Positions 34,188 to 44,870 of a DNA stretch of 64,000 nt are shown piece by piece. Positions within the stretch are counted from its first letter, which is position 1, and each line of letters begins with the position of its first letter. Source of the stretch: Bidens hawaiensis (lineage: Eukaryota > Streptophyta > Magnoliopsida > Asterales > Asteraceae); NCBI GenBank assembly GCA_021521415.1, contig JAIQDT010000226.1:928501-992500 (forward strand), in the 5' to 3' direction. Below the pieces are notes generated by a model. The model did not search any database and had not been told where the DNA came from. It was given only the letters and a program-made list of their open reading frames with translations. Both the position numbers and the translations under genes were made by a program.

Positions 34188-35924
34188 TTACGGAAAATCT
34201 CGCACAACTGGTATATCTTCAATTCGCTTCTCCTCCGCGGGTTTCTCAACAATATGCCCCAAAATTGCCGGGTGACCCTTTCGTAGATACTTCTGCGCCT
34301 TCATGAGGGTAATGACGCTGGTGGTCATGCCGCTTCTTTCGCCTCGGATCGAAATGATCTCGCCGGAAGGGGTAGTAATGTGGACTATCTTGTCATAACA
34401 TATAATCTCCGCTTGGTTCTCGGATAACCAGTCCATGCCGACAACGACATCGAAACTACTAAGCGTAAAAGAAATAAGGTCAATATCAAAAACATGACCT
34501 GACAGTTTTAACTTACATCCCGCAAGTACATGAGTCGTTACTATAGTCTTTCCGTCAGCTAATTCAACAGGAAACTTAGCATCTAACGGAGTTGGAGTTA
34601 GGTCTAAGAGTTGACTAAAGGCTTGCGACACAAAACTCCTATCAGCTCCAGTGTCAAACAATACAGAAGCAAAACAATCATTCACAGGGAACTTACCAGT
34701 CACCACGTACGGATCATTGCGGGCTTGACCCGACCCAATAACAAAAGCTCTTCCTTTACCATTGTTTCCACCACCACTGCCACTTCCATTACATCCATTG
34801 TTGTCATTCTGCTTCAGCTTAGGGCAGTCCATCTTAAAATGTCCCTCTTGTCCACACTCAAAACATCCATTGGATGTCATGGGTGGTTTAGGAGCACCCT
34901 TTGCCGCAAGGTCTCCTCTACATTCCTTTGCTTGGTGACCCATCTTTCCGCATCTCTGACACTTGACACGGTCACACGGGCCAGCATGATGATGGTTGCA
35001 CCTGTTGCACTTCGGATATTTCCCAGCATATCCGCTCGAACCCTGCCCGCCACCGTTGTTATTGTTATTGTGACCCTGATTGTTGAAGCTCCGGGTGAAT
35101 TCGGGCTTTCGGTAGTGTTGCTGCTGTGGGGGGTTCGAGGATGAGGATCTGGTCTTGTCAAACTTTCTCTTTCCATAGCTCTGGTTGTTGTTGCTGCTGT
35201 TGTCATTACTTGGGTTGTCACGGGCTTTAGTGGTTGAACCCCTAGGTGGTAGCGCACCTTGGGTCACTGCTTGATCCGTTAGTTTGTGAGCTAACCGAAT
35301 CGCTTGTTGAATCGTGGCTGGTCTGGAAGACGTTACCATGCCCTGAATTTGCGGTGCTAAGCCATCAATATACATTTCAATCCTCTTACTCGGCGGGTCT
35401 ACCATCCGCGGACACATCACAGCTAACTCGGGAGAACGGGTAGTGTAGGCTTCGATTTCTGAACCCATCATCTTCAATGACCAAAATTCTGACTCCAACT
35501 TTGCAATCTTCTCTCTCGGACAGTACTCCTCTCGCATCATGTTTTTGAACTCCTCCCAGTTCATCGCGTTAGCTAGTTCCAATCCAAGAATCTGTACGTT
35601 CGAATTCCACCAAGTGAGGGCAGAATCCTCAAGTGTTCCAGCAGCAAATTTGACCCTACTGGCAGTGGGACAATTACACATCTCAAACGCCGATTCGGCC
35701 TTCTCAACCCAACACAGGAAACCTATAGCTCCCTCAGTGCCCTTAAACGTACTGGGCTTGCAGTCAAGGTAGTTCTTTAAGGTACACGTTCCAATTGGAC
35801 CCCCAGCTTGGTTCTGAACATGTGCGGCTAGAGCGGCCGCCGCGTGGTCATTCAGCAGAGTTTGGAGTTCTGCTGCAGTCAAGTTGATGTTACCACGTCC
35901 GTGTCCAGCGTTTCTTCCAGCCAT
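34188..35924 (-). CDS. Gypsy gag-protease
   Basis: An intact 578-codon ORF from [12 protein letters not shown]. The capsid domain covers about residues 45-215 ([51 protein letters not shown]). An Asn/Ser/Gly-rich linker is followed by a cluster of zinc knuckles: [12 protein letters not shown], then [14 protein letters not shown] and [14 protein letters not shown], which are both CX2CX4HX4C. A retropepsin with DTGADRSF near residue 425 follows. The natural polyprotein would continue into RT; here it ends at a TAA replacing Glu in DFPEVF. It is the only long intact gag in the window. Its product would assemble particles and process the polyprotein. Confidence 0.95.
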   Translation of the reverse strand: MAGRNAGHGRGNINLTAAELQTLLNDHAAAALAAHVQNQAGGPIGTCTLKNYLDCKPSTFKGTEGAIGFLCWVEKAESAFEMCNCPTASRVKFAAGTLEDSALTWWNSNVQILGLELANAMNWEEFKNMMREEYCPREKIAKLESEFWSLKMMGSEIEAYTTRSPELAVMCPRMVDPPSKRIEMYIDGLAPQIQGMVTSSRPATIQQAIRLAHKLTDQAVTQGALPPRGSTTKARDNPSNDNSSNNNQSYGKRKFDKTRSSSSNPPQQQHYRKPEFTRSFNNQGHNNNNNGGGQGSSGYAGKYPKCNRCNHHHAGPCDRVKCQRCGKMGHQAKECRGDLAAKGAPKPPMTSNGCFECGQEGHFKMDCPKLKQNDNNGCNGSGSGGGNNGKGRAFVIGSGQARNDPYVVTGKFPVNDCFASVLFDTGADRSFVSQAFSQLLDLTPTPLDAKFPVELADGKTIVTTHVLAGCKLKLSGHVFDIDLISFTLSSFDVVVGMDWLSENQAEIICYDKIVHITTPSGEIISIRGERSGMTTSVITLMKAQKYLRKGHPAILGHIVEKPAEEKRIEDIPVVRDFP

Positions 35925-36173
35925 TTCCTAGAATCACAGCATAAAATGTTAGACATGAATTTTTCTTTCATATGCAACACGCCATACATGTAATAAAAAG
36001 ATAGGCAGGAAAGAAATAAGAAACAAACATCACATCACAACCATATATTAATCCAAAAAAAATTCATGATTAAAACCATTGTATTCGCTACAAAGTATTT
36101 CCAATCAATCCTTAAAATTATAGAAAATAATAGTTCGGATGGAGACAACCCCTCCATCTAGGTGTCATCATCA
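35925..36173 (-). other. Gypsy region between pre-gag ORF and gag
   Basis: About 250 bp of AT-rich sequence; no ORF or recognisable signal seen. It separates the extra ORF from gag, so gag would need reinitiation, splicing or its own message if both are translated. Confidence 0.5.
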
Positions 36174-36989
36174 CTAGATGTCATCATCTGAGGACACCTC
36201 TGAGTGTGCCTCCTCCTCAGCCGGTTCTTCCTCCGGTTCTTCTTCAGGTTCCTCCTCGGGATCCTCCTCAGGCTCCTCTTCGGGATCTTCTTCAGGTTCC
36301 TCTTCAGGCTCTGCCTCAGGCTCTGCCTCAGGTTTGGCTGCGTTCTGAGCAATTTGCATATGTAAGACATCGCAACGCTCTAGAGCTATCTCGGTTCGGG
36401 TCCTTGCTACTTGGAGTTGCTCTTGCAAGTCTATCATCTCGGCTTGCATCTTGCTCATAATCTTCATCTGTTGATCACTAACCTCTTGCATTTCCTTCAT
36501 TGCCGCTGTGATGCGGGAAATTTCCTCTTTAGTCTCGGTTCCATCTTTTAACAGTCCGGAAACGTTAGCTCTCGTATAGCGCATGTAACCCACATCACGC
36601 TCCAAACAAGAAACGACAGCTGCGAGAACTCGCTCTACAGGTTCGGTTATGGGTGGTAGGGTGTTGGGGTAAGCAGGGTGGTTCGGGTGAGGTAGCGGGG
36701 GGACTTGTTCACGGTAGACCATACGCCTGATCATACTAGGGTACCAATCCCAGCTAACTTCGTTTTCGTACATGCCTCCGGATAAGCGATACCTCTTCGG
36801 TGCAGGCGCTTCGAGTTCCGGGACTACACGGGGTGGCGATGAGGTAGGTACTGCGGTTCCTTCCCATGTGCATGAGTCATCGGATCTGATGATGATGATG
36901 ATGGCGGCGTCAACATTCCTACAGGTAAGCCGTGTATGCGCGCGTATGAGTGAAAGAGGTAAAGAGATAAGATAACAAAGACTACACAA
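36174..36989 (-). CDS. Extra ORF upstream of Gypsy gag (271 codons)
   Basis: The ORF is uninterrupted. It has a proline-rich N-terminal half (PPLPHPNHPAYPNTLPP), a predicted coiled coil (KDGTETKEEISRITAAMKEM through MQAEMIDLQEQLQVART) and a tail of Glu-Pro repeats (PEAEPEAEPEEEPEED), ending HSEVSSDDDI. I recognise no family. The first about 25 codons look non-coding, and CTGTAG before GAATGTTGACGCC near 36925 could be a splice acceptor, so the real start may be downstream. It lies directly after the primer-binding site and leader. It is open while pol nearby has six stops, which may mean function or chance. Confidence 0.5.
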   Translation of the reverse strand: MCSLCYLISLPLSLIRAHTRLTCRNVDAAIIIIIRSDDSCTWEGTAVPTSSPPRVVPELEAPAPKRYRLSGGMYENEVSWDWYPSMIRRMVYREQVPPLPHPNHPAYPNTLPPITEPVERVLAAVVSCLERDVGYMRYTRANVSGLLKDGTETKEEISRITAAMKEMQEVSDQQMKIMSKMQAEMIDLQEQLQVARTRTEIALERCDVLHMQIAQNAAKPEAEPEAEPEEEPEEDPEEEPEEDPEEEPEEEPEEEPAEEEAHSEVSSDDDI

Positions 36990-37074
36990 ACTTATGCAGT
37001 GCGTATCATTATAACTAATAGGTCGTCGCGGTTATAGTCTAGTATGCATGCAATTTCTAGTTCGATATAACCAA

Positions 37075-37089
37075 TGGCTCTGATACCAA
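37075..37089 (-). other. Primer-binding site (tRNA-iMet)
   Basis: The minus strand reads TTGGTATCAGAGCCA two bases after the end of the 5' LTR. This complements the 3' end of plant initiator tRNA-Met, the usual primer of Tekay/Del and Sirevirus elements. Confidence 0.93.
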
Positions 37090-37091
37090 TC

Positions 37092-39763
37092 TGTCACACC
37101 CTCAAAATCCACTAACGGAGTTTTACCGTCAGAGGATGTGAACTAACAGGATCGGAATCATTAGTTATAATCAAACCATAAAAACGTTTAAATGAAATTA
37201 AGTGCGGAAGCGTAAAAACCAAGAGATAAAAGTTGCGTCACATAGGACGACTCAAAACCCCATAATAACAGTTTAAAATCAGGTTGCATAAACAAAAGCG
37301 TTTCAAATAATGCATGATCCTATACCGCGCGCCCGCCTCGGCTACCTGAGAATAACATACTAAAAGTGTCAACACGGGGTTGGTGAGTTCACAAGTTTAT
37401 ATAAAATAAAGCGTTTAGCGTTTGCGTTCAGCGTTTTGCGTTCAGCGTTTTGCGTTCAGCGTTTTGCGTTAAGCGTTTTGCGTTCAGCGTTTTGCGTTAA
37501 GCGTTTTGCGTTACCAGATAGTGTTAAATCAATTATATATCTATAGGTAGCTAGCCTATAAAACAAGTATTACTAAGTGTTCGACACCGAAGCTGACTGT
37601 TTATCATTTGCCTTGCCACCAGGTCTATCCCGACCATGGTATGTGTTTAGCCAAGATTACACCCACTCGACCTCCGGTCGAGTTTAGCGTTGGGTGAGGT
37701 TTGTCAAACCTAGTAGTACTACTCAACAATGACTCGCTATTATCCAATATTTAACGGTTCGATGTGAATGAAGGACTTTAGTTATTGCGTTTGCCACTTA
37801 GTCTTTACAAGTGATATATAATCTATATTAACAAAATCTTAAATGCGTTTTCGGAGTAGGTTATCTCCCCCAAGTGAAAAGCGTTTGAAAACAGTTTAAA
37901 AGGGGTAAGTGAACTCACTGTTTGCGAAGTATTCCCAAAATAATTCACCAAGATGCGCGTCACAGAAAAACTCTCTCTAGCGTTCTAAAACAACAAGGAG
38001 ATTTTCTAAGTGTCGGAAATATTATCGAGTCTCTAGACTCGGCACATAATACCTATGCACACAACATGTTTCGTGTTTCGTTTGTGAATCGTGTGTGACT
38101 TTTAACAAGTGTATTTGTGATACGTTACATGTGTGAGCAATTATTTACGTGTCATGTATTCATAATGTACATCACTAGCAATTACTCCCCGTAAGGGCAA
38201 TTTGGTTAACACATAACAATTAACTAGCAATTATTCCCCACGAGGGCAATTTGGTCAAATCATGACAATCAATTAGCAATTATTCCCCGCAAGGGCATTT
38301 TGGTCAAAACACGATAATAAATTAGCAATCACGTTGTTTCATGCAACTTTCACAAAATTCAGCAACTAGTTTCTTAACGACAGAATTCTACTTGAAAAAC
38401 TAGTCTATCCCACTGATCATAGAATCACAATTAATTTACCAAAAATCATCACAAAAGCATATATGTCTTAGGTTTCCAGAACATATTTTATTATATTTTT
38501 ATTCCACATAGGTTTCTCACAATATATCAAATCATTACAGCAAACTCATAACAGTCAAATTTATGCGCAACAGAATGTTATTTGAAATTCCCATTAAACG
38601 AAAAATCCAATAATTGCAAGACCACTTGGGTTAGGTTCTTAACTCAACAAGTCAACTGTCAGAAGTGGAACCAACCCAATTGGTCTCGTAGTTCATGAGA
38701 TATAACATTTACAAAACAACCTAACAGCAGGTCTAACAACTCACCTTTGCACAACGTTTTTGTAAAATCATAAAGGTTAACTTTTACACGTCCAAAAATT
38801 GCAAATTTACATTCTTTAGAAACTAGACTCAACCTAGTTTACTGTAGTACCAATTATCTCAACCAATTTTCACATTTACACCCCGTTACAGTCAATTGAA
38901 CATCAACAACAGAATCTGTCCAGAAACTGTTTGCATCCAAACTCAACATATTAACTATCTATGGACCACAAATCATTCATATAACATTCTAGACACTATA
39001 ACCACTATCCATGCATATCAATTACACCATACACACATGGTTAGGGTTTTATTTGATCTCAAACTCAAAGACACAACAATTAACATGCAATAGCACCAAT
39101 ACTAGCTATCAATTCAAAAATTAATACATCTTTCAATCAAAACAAGACACATGAACACCATCACATATAAAAATCAGACCTAGGGTTTATAATTAACCCA
39201 TTAAAATTGAAATTAAGCATAGAGGATGCATAGGATAGTTGTTTATACCTTCTTAACACCTTAATCTTCAATCAAACTTGAATAATCTTGATTGTATGTG
39301 TGTATATGAGGCCGATCGCAAGGGGGGGGGGGCATAGAGCTGCCGTCGGGTTTGGAGGGAGAGAAAGAGTGTTAGGGTTTTAGTTTATGTTATTATTTAT
39401 AATAACATGTTACACTTTAGTCCATCAACTTCCAAATGTTACTTTTTTAGTTTAAATAACTAGTTCAAGCACATTGAGTTAACGTTTATACCATGTTATC
39501 ACATAACACATAAGTCTAACACATAATTATCACATAATTATTGTTTTGACGTTTTTCGTTTATTCACCAATCGTTTGCGTCAACTCGTTTGCGTTTCGGT
39601 GCAATTCCCGAAAACTACACATGTAGTAAGTGTTAAGCGTCATTTAAACCCTAGTTTAAATGTAATGAGGTGTGCGTTATAGATTCAGTGATCTTTAAGT
39701 TTGAATTGACGGAGTTGGGTTAACGGAGTTAACGGAGTTAACCTGAAATTGACGATTGTCACA
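37092..39763 (-). repeat. 5' LTR of the complete Gypsy element
   Basis: It runs from TGTCACACCC (37092) to GATTGTCACA (39763), 2,672 bp, collinear with the other LTR. It has more GCGTTTTGCGTT units (37411-37511) and a single copy of the 45-bp segment. A palindromic TATA region lies at 39387-39408. Confidence 0.95.
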
Positions 39764-40956
39764 ATATGTCTATTTCGAGTAAACTTTGTTGTTTTAATTT
39801 TAATATGTCTTCATCTAGCATACTTTATGATTGTGAATACGATTCTTTGAAATTACAAGTGTTGTTAGGAAAACCTTGTTTTCCGAACACACTTTATATT
39901 TCGAGCAGACTTTGAAAATCTTCAAAGTGTTCTCCTAATATACTAGGTAATTTTCAAAACCATGCTTTTCTAGTACACTTCGTGTTTAGAGTTGTTCTCT
40001 AGCACACATTGTATTCTTAAAGTATGTCAAGCATACTTTTTTTTTCAATGTTTACTTGACTGAATATTTGTGAACTCAGTATTTTTCGAGCACACTTTGT
40101 GTTATTCAGAAATTCGAGCAAGGTTGACTCATAGAATTGTTTCTAAGTTATTTATTTAGGATTCTTTGTTGATTCCTAGCAAGGTTGCCTAGTTGATGAT
40201 TTATACTTGATTATTTGTCTTGTGATTTATTTCTAGAGAAATCTTATATTTCGTGTAAGCTTCCTTCATTTTCTTTACTTAGATTTATTTCTATCTACTT
40301 AATTATTTCTGAATAAATTCTGTGACGAGAAAGTTTTGAAAAGTGAAATTCTTATACGAGGAAACTTAAAATGAATAAACTTTTCTGAGTAAGTTTTACA
40401 ACAATATGCTTTACCGAGCAAGGTCTTTAATTGAAAAGATATCTACTTGGATAATATTACTGTTTGACAGCTATTTAATTGAAAAGATATCTACTTGGAT
40501 AATGTTACTATTTGACAGCTATTTACTCACTAAATGACCCAAAGCATTTAAACCCCAATTTTAAAAAGGTATAAGAGAAGGAATTAGAGAAATGTTTTTC
40601 ATATTATTTACCTCTCTCTCTCTCTTTCCACTACAGTACACTTTCCCTCTTGCTCTCGTTTCCAAAATTCTAACCACCTTAACTATTTTTCCTAACCCTA
40701 ATTAACCAGTCCACAAATTCTAACTCGTTAAGCATTAATTGATTGATTTCTGACATCGATTATGAGGAATTAGGCATTTAATTTTCATATGAACTAACTC
40801 TCTGTTTTATGTGTAAGCTATAAATTTGTCGAAGCACAGGTTCTTAAAGACATTTCTTATCTTTACTTCTTCAAATTATAACCTCAAAATTGTTAAAGTT
40901 ATGAACCTTATAACTAATCTTTGTTTTGAATGTGTTTTGTTTTTGTTTGCACAAAT
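39764..40956 (+). promoter_or_regulatory. Copia B: rest of the motif array and promoter of the third ORF
   Basis: Motif relics (TTCGAGTAAACTTTG, TTTCGAGCAGACTTTG, ACCGAGCAAGGTC) run to about 40425. A 48-bp tandem duplication follows at 40426-40521, then TATA (TATAAGAG at 40570-40577), a CT microsatellite at 40612-40626, and a 5' UTR. In C the UTR has a splice donor (ACTCG then GTAAGC); B has TTAAGC instead, and the acceptor AG before the ATG is also altered, so splicing is probably lost. Confidence 0.6.
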
Positions 40957-41374
40957 ATGGCGAATGATGAACCGACATATCCTTTTGAGCACGAGCACAA
41001 TATGTGCGCTTTGTTGCAAGTGACCCAGACAACGAGGAAATCAAACACATGATCAGATGGCTACAACGTTCAAACCTTCGACTTTCTCTGACGGAGTGCC
41101 CTGTGATTTATCAAAATCATCACTTGGACTTCTGGCGCTCAGCCACACTATATAATAATCAAAATGGTAGGCGTTTGGCGGCTACCGTGTCTAATCACGA
41201 GAACAGAGTCACTGAAAGATTACTACAAACATTCTTACAACTGAACGATGATGACCATAACCCCATTCACTTCACAACTGAGCATTTACTGACGATTTTT
41301 CAACATACAATGGGTTATCAAGGGAATGTCCATGAGGGACAGTTCCAAAACGTCATGTTCCCAAACCTGTATAC
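40957..41374 (+). pseudogene. Third ORF of Copia B, N-terminal fragment
   Basis: The ATG at 40957 starts MANDEPTYPFEHEHNMCALL, like MEEDEPKYVFEPKHNMCSLL in C. A frameshift near 41025 is followed by about 115 codons in one frame: DNEEIKHMIRWLQRSNLR, ECPVIYQNHHLDFWRSA, HTMGYQGNVHEGQFQNVMFP. The homology ends at NLYT exactly where element D begins (41375). The first residues of the conserved N-terminal domain are well kept (FWRSA, MGYQG, EGQFQ), so this domain defines the family even in the more diverged B subfamily. The function is unknown. Confidence 0.85.
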
Positions 41375-42442
41375 TGTTGTGTTTTTAAAAGATTATCAGA
41401 GTCCATATAACCCATTATATGTAAAAATGCAGCAAAAATAATTAGTTTTAAATCTTGTTTACCAATACATATAAAACCCATTTTATATAAAATCCAATGC
41501 AGGATCCAAATACAATTAACATGCTATTAACATAACCATAGTGTGTTAGATTGCATACCTTTAAATTTCCAGAAATTAGAACGGGATGAAGATGTGAATG
41601 ACAAGTCTCCAATGGAGGAAAACCTCAAGCTAGTATACCGGTACAAGCCTTCCAACAAACACCAAGGTTGCTAGGATTTTTCATTTGCAAAACCTCCTCT
41701 TGTTCTTCCTTTTACTCGGCCGAGACAAAGAGAGAAGAGAGAGTTCATGTGTGTGAGAGAGAAAGTGTGTTTTTGGTTGTTCAAAATCTAATCCACCAAC
41801 CAACACATTTTTCATGTTATTGGAATAATACAAAGAGGAGAGAGAGAGGGAGGGGAGGAGGGGCCGACCCCTTTTGGGGCTTTTCCATCCAATTTCAAAC
41901 TCCAATTTTATTATTATCTTTCCTTATTTGTTTATATTACATAAATAAAGTAACATAACACCAAAAAAATGTAACATACATGTTATGTAACCAAATAAAT
42001 AAAATCTCTCAAAATATAAATTATCCATATTGTAGGTTCCTAGCCGGATCTACACATGAGTATCTCGTAACTCGAGGGTGCGGAATCCCTTACGTTTACG
42101 ATACGAGTACTAAGACGATGAACACGTAAATCACACACACACACACACACATGTATTAAGGGAATATTTGTTATATTGCCAAAGTAATAATCAAGAGTCC
42201 AAACACGTAACACTTAGGTTACCTAAATACGTCTATCAATAGTCTACACAAAATGACCCGAAGTTAGGTATATATGTTGCGACAACTTCGCCTAACATAC
42301 TAGGCGAAGTTGTCCTAACTTCGCTAGACCCAAGTTGGCTAAAACATTAAGAAAACACAATACAAACAAGTTCAACACAATACAAACGATTACAAACACA
42401 AATAAACACGAGATACTGAACTACTGGCATCATGAACCAACA
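41375..42442 (-). repeat. 3' LTR of Copia D
   Basis: It runs from TGTTGTG at 41375 to ACCAACA at 42442 (about 1,068 bp). It shares no obvious sequence with the LTRs of A, C and E. It contains a (CA) run at 42132-42150, GA-rich sequence near 41830 and a strong hairpin at 42281-42314. The edges are set by the break in B homology on the left and the polypurine tract on the right. Confidence 0.75.
42281..42314. repeat. Perfect 14-bp stem hairpin in the D LTR
   Basis: GACAACTTCGCCTA, a 6-base loop, TAGGCGAAGTTGTC. Further arms (CGAAGTTAGG at 42259-42268 and CCTAACTTCG at 42314-42323) extend the symmetry. Palindromic motifs are a known trait of Sirevirus LTRs. Confidence 0.92.
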
Positions 42443-42458
42443 GACTCCCCATTGGCAG
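42443..42458 (-). other. Polypurine tract of Copia D
   Basis: The minus strand reads ctgccaatggggagtc directly before the LTR start TGTTGGTTCATG. It is purine-rich and in the expected place. Confidence 0.65.
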
Positions 42459-42536
42459 TAGTTTCATATCTCTATCATCTTTCACGTGTCTTGTAACCCA
42501 AAAAGCATGAACCCTCAGTCTTCAAGCATGAACTCC

Positions 42537-43648
42537 CTATTTTACACAAACAGAGACCACCCCCTGGTACTTTTTTTCTTCGTCTTTCCACACAGGTATA
42601 TAAAAATTTTTCTTGTCATTGAGTACCTGCAAGTGAGCTTGAGGCAAATTAACCAAGTGCATTGGATCATACACTCTCAGGATCTCCTGTTCATCTTCAT
42701 CTTCCATCACAACCTCAGCAGTCTGGCAGTCAACAAACCACCACTTGAGATCTTTCAACACATTCCGTGGCATAAGCTTCATCGGTACCTTTTTCAAACA
42801 CCAAATTGGCTTGTATTTCGTCACCATCCAGGGCTTACCATCAGCCCACATACCACGTTCCTTATCTTCATCCAACTTTCCTTTCTGAGGCTTCAACAGC
42901 TCAAAATTTTTCTCCTTAATACTCTCCTTCCACACAATCTTCCCTACCCACCTTGCAAAATTATCATCACATCTGTTTATCAATCTCAAACGGGCCAAAT
43001 CTTTTACCTCACACTCAGGCAAGGTGTTGAGCGATCTCAATGCTTTGTTAAAATACTGAACCCCATCATATCGCTTTATCACAAACAACTTCAACTGTTC
43101 ATCATATAACCAGCAGATAAAATCTTTTTTGCTTCAGCATAACCCTTGATATTGTAACTCTTCTTGAACATTGTGGGTACTACAGGCTTTTTTGTCTTAA
43201 AGAATCACTGAGCACAACCTTCTTTCCATCTTGGCTGATCTTCCCATTCAGAATCACCCGTCACATTTTCATCTTGACCCAACTTCACTTCATCAACACT
43301 TGGAATATCATGCTCAACATCATCATCAACTATCTCTCCTTCCTCTAACTCACTTTCAATCTCTATCTGTTCCCCGATTTTCTCAATCTCACTAACCGAC
43401 AACACATCATCAACTAAGTCATCCTCATCATTACTCAACTCATCCTCATCATCTACAACTACTGCTGTGTCACCACCTGTACTGCCTGACGGACCCGCAG
43501 ACTCCCCCTGAGATGTGGAAGTCCCAAGATTTTGTTCAGTTCTAGGCAACTCACCATCTACATCTTTAAGATGCATTGGGATCATCGTCTCTGTCTTCTC
43601 TCTTCTTTGTTCTCAACTCATCACCCTTGCAACTAGTCTCAGGTCCCT
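42537..43648 (-). pseudogene. Third ORF of Copia D, C-terminal part (divergent)
   Basis: An acidic segment (VVVDDEDELSNDEDDLVDD, ESELEEGEIVDDDVEHD) is followed, after a stop and frameshift near 43100-43210, by a 185-codon C-terminal domain. That domain reads LKLFVIKRYDGVQYFNKAL, DDNFARWVGKIVWKE, LKWWFVDCQTAEVVM and ends KKYQGVVSVCVK-stop. Sequence identity with A and C is hardly visible, but the layout is the same: acidic middle, basic stretches, then a short beta-like ending before the polypurine tract. C's LTR cuts the upstream side at about 43648. The function is unknown. Confidence 0.6.
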
Positions 43649-44855
43649 TGTTTTCAGCTGGATCTTACTTAATCATGTCATAACTCATACAAATATATGT
43701 GTCGACGAGTTAATGACGGGTTGCTATATTTAGAAACATATCCGTTTGTTAAAGATGGAATCAATAACAAACATACGGTTTCTAAAACAGTATTCAATAG
43801 TAATCAATACCAACAAGATTCACTCAAAAGATTTCCATTTATATAATATCAATCATACATAGTGGATAATCGATTTAGGGTTTCTTGAAGGTTTTTCCGT
43901 ACTAAGACAGCCGTCACACACAATATTCTATCTTAATAAATGTGTCTGTCTGCCCTTGTCCGTCTTTTTTTTTCTTTTTCGTTTTCGTTGTTAGCGGCGT
44001 GCCCTAAAACATTCTATTTATAGGCCTGCCAACCTAGGACAGCTGTCATTCCTTCTAAAAACCCCAAACGTACATACATATTCAAATTACATAATCAGAA
44101 AATTATCTAAGGGTAAAACAAGTCTTCCGGGTAGGCTTTGTATCAAGCTTCATTTTCCGAGTACACTGTGTACTCTGCCATCCTTCAGGACTTGGTAACA
44201 TTGAAGTGTGCCCGGGATCCGTTTCCGGGTAGACTTTACTTGAAGAGTATTTTACAAAGTAAAATACTCACCGGGTAGACTTCAGTCTTCTTGACTTTGC
44301 CAGACTTTGCCCGACAAACCCTTACGAGCAACCTTGTTCTTCGATGGTCCATTCAACTCCTTGCTATACAATAACTTATTAGCAAAGTGTACTCGGCAGT
44401 ACTATTCCTTGCTTGAGTTGAACCTTGCCCGATATTACTTAAAGATATTACATTAAATCATCAAGCTTGTTCGGACCACTATTCTTAATGAATACCTTGC
44501 CCGGTCTTCCAATCACTTGGCTTCATAGACTTGGTTAGCCAAAAGCTTACTCGGGAGTGAACTTTACTTGGCTATGAAGAACATACTTGCTTGATAAAGT
44601 GAACCTTTCCCGGATTTACATAAACTAGTAAACCTTGCCCGGCAATGCACTAATTTGCAAACCCTGCTCGGATATCCATTAAAGAAGACTACTTGAAGAT
44701 AACCTTGCCCGATAGACAAAATATCGTACCCGGCTAAGTAAAAGCTTGCTCGGAGGTCTAAGGTGTGCCCGGATCCATACTTAGCGAATTCTGAGGAGGT
44801 TGAGAAGATTCCAATCTTCCATATAACTCACTTTGGTCAAATCTTTGACTCAACA
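43649..44855 (-). repeat. 3' LTR of Copia C
   Basis: The minus strand starts TGTTGAGTCAAAGATTTGACC at 44855. The other end is either TGTTTTCAGC (43649) or TGTCATAACTC (43676); I prefer 43649 because the E LTR has a similar extra 29 bp. TATA is at 44015-44022. Motifs upstream of it occur in both directions: CCGGGCAAGGT types distally, TCTACCCGG types near the TATA box. Confidence 0.8.
44015..44022 (-). promoter_or_regulatory. TATA box of the C LTR
   Basis: TATAAATA is read on the minus strand within GCCTATAAATAGAATG, aligned with the E LTR TATA. Transcription would start a few tens of bases toward lower coordinates. Confidence 0.75.
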
Positions 44856-44870
44856 ATCTCCCCCTAGATT
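44856..44870 (-). other. Polypurine tract of Copia C
   Basis: The minus strand reads aatctagggggagat directly before TGTTGAGTC, identical to A. Confidence 0.87.

Larger units (their letters stand above)
28527..39763 (-). mobile_element. Complete Ty3/Gypsy element (Tekay/Del-like) nested in Copia B
   Basis: Both LTRs, a 5-bp duplication (atatg at 28522-28526 and 39764-39768), primer-binding site, polypurine tract, gag and pol are present in the right order on the minus strand, 11,237 bp in all. Over the first 310 bp the LTRs differ at about 7 positions by hand count, so the insertion is recent relative to its host. An additional ORF lies between the primer site and gag. The tRNA-iMet primer site, the long LTRs and the chromodomain-like pol end suggest the Tekay/Del group. 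Confidence 0.95.
3195..41374 (+). mobile_element. Copia element B (Sirevirus-like), split by two insertions, 3' end cut by element D
   Basis: One plus-strand Copia element lies in three pieces: 3195-4886, 21390-28526 and 39764-41374. The joins are exact. Removing 4887-21389 and one copy of acttg restores the gag frame (GNVAL followed by AAQ-stop-EGSFDW, compare GNVAVTTQHEGNFDW in C). Removing 28527-39763 and one copy of atatg restores the motif array. Order: leader, gag, pol, spacer with array, TATA, third ORF. No 5' LTR is recognisable before the leader, and the 3' part lies beyond element D. All coding parts are broken. Confidence 0.85.
41375..43648 (-). mobile_element. Copia element D, 3' portion, inserted in B and interrupted by C
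   Basis: A minus-strand element shown by its 3' LTR (41375-42442), polypurine tract and the C-terminal part of a third ORF. It interrupts B's third ORF; the flanking 5 bp are tatac (41370-41374). Its remainder should lie beyond the right end of the window, on the other side of C. Confidence 0.75.

Noticed and set aside
34611..35144. 177-codon plus-strand ORF over Gypsy gag
   Set aside because: Antisense shadow of a clear gag-protease with zinc knuckles.
41668..41958. 96-codon ORF in the D LTR
   Set aside because: Low-complexity GA/CT-rich LTR sequence, no conservation seen, inside a repeat.
42486..43109. 207-codon plus-strand ORF
   Set aside because: It lies opposite the D third ORF, whose minus-strand translation has sensible composition and matches the element layout; the plus-strand frame is a shadow.
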